Source: Synchiropus splendidus
Lineage: Eukaryota; Chordata; Actinopteri; Syngnathiformes; Callionymidae
Direction: 5' to 3'
DNA: 64,000 nucleotides
Assembly: GCF_027744825.2 (NCBI RefSeq)
Contig: NC_071347.1
Span: forward strand, 13,143,501 to 13,207,500
Shown: positions 63,532 through 64,000 of the stretch, piece by piece
Position numbering within the stretch: position 1 is the stretch's first letter
Layout of the letters: the number at the start of each line of letters is the position of its first letter
The notes under the pieces: model-generated
What the model saw: the letters and a program-made list of their open reading frames with translations, nothing else
Databases searched by the model: none
What the model was told of the DNA's origin: nothing
Position numbers and translations under genes: made by a program

Positions 63532-64000
63532 GTGAGATATTTCTTGTGTACGAATGTGACACCAGCTATTCAATAATTTTTTTTGTTGTCGTTTTTGTTT
63601 AACGATAAAAGACAGTTTCTTAAAAAGAAACCTACAAAAATAAATAAAAGTAACACTTTATTGTAATTTGCTATTGTTTAAAGCTGTTTACATCAAAACA
63701 GGTTTATATTAGGGATGCACCTCGATCTTTATTTATTTAATTTATTTTCACATTTTAATATTTCTTACCAGAAAGATCAAATTTTTGTTAAATTTGCAAG
63801 CATTAACATGCGGCTGCAGTGACAACATAAAGCACATAGATTTATTTATTTTCCCGTCCATGCTGAGGATTCCTTCAACATTGATGTTTCCGTTATGACA
63901 TCACATTGTATGTGGTGCACCTGGACTTCCCTAAGAATTTTTATTCACAATTTATCTGTCATTTTCATTATTAACCCATAACGAATTAACTGAAATTATT
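63532..64000 (+). other. start of next ptpn5 intron
   Basis: The sequence begins with GTGAGA after LRLDR and is AT-rich to the right edge. The expected final coding segment (GGM-I-Q-T type) is not present, so it lies to the right. Confidence 0.7.

Overview
The window is vertebrate nuclear DNA, almost certainly from a teleost fish. Genes are split into short exons with GT-AG introns, microsatellites and decayed transposon or SINE fragments are common, intergenic DNA is AT-rich, and three vertebrate-specific gene families can be read exon by exon. There are no bacterial features (no operons, Shine-Dalgarno sites or CRISPR). The human counterparts of all three genes lie on the short arm of chromosome 11, so the block looks like a compact piece of that ancestral linkage group.

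Layout. (1) Positions 1-20.7 kb, minus strand: the 5' half of osbpl5 (ORP5), an ER-anchored lipid-transfer protein. Twelve coding exons run from the start codon at 7042 to the left edge, with two probable non-coding 5' exons at 13.4 kb and 20.5 kb. (2) 23.3-46.5 kb, minus strand: complete ptprj (DEP-1/CD148, receptor tyrosine phosphatase eta). I place 35 coding exons that keep phase throughout and give 2,182 residues: signal peptide, 18 fibronectin type III (FN3) domains, membrane-proximal region, transmembrane helix and one PTP domain. (3) 52.5-64 kb, plus strand: ptpn5 (STEP), a neuronal tyrosine phosphatase with N-terminal membrane segments, kinase-interaction motif and PTP domain. Only its last coding exon or exons lie beyond the right edge.

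ptprj and ptpn5 are divergent, about 11 kb apart at their start codons. osbpl5 follows ptprj in the same direction, with about 2.6 kb between the ptprj stop and the putative osbpl5 first exon. Two of the three genes are classical tyrosine phosphatases, one on the cell surface and one on internal membranes, but nothing in the sequence makes the three a functional cluster.

Most interesting details: a tandem four-exon FN3 module in ptprj with a 393-bp tract, intron included, that is identical except for one base (gene conversion); a 9-base in-frame microexon in the ptprj juxtamembrane region; a likely GC-AG intron inside the phosphatase domain; a 40-bp perfect inverted repeat around a TA array; absence from ptpn5 of the internal methionines available for the short STEP46 form; and two phase-consistent small spliced reading frames that match nothing I know. 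I found no dramatic new system.
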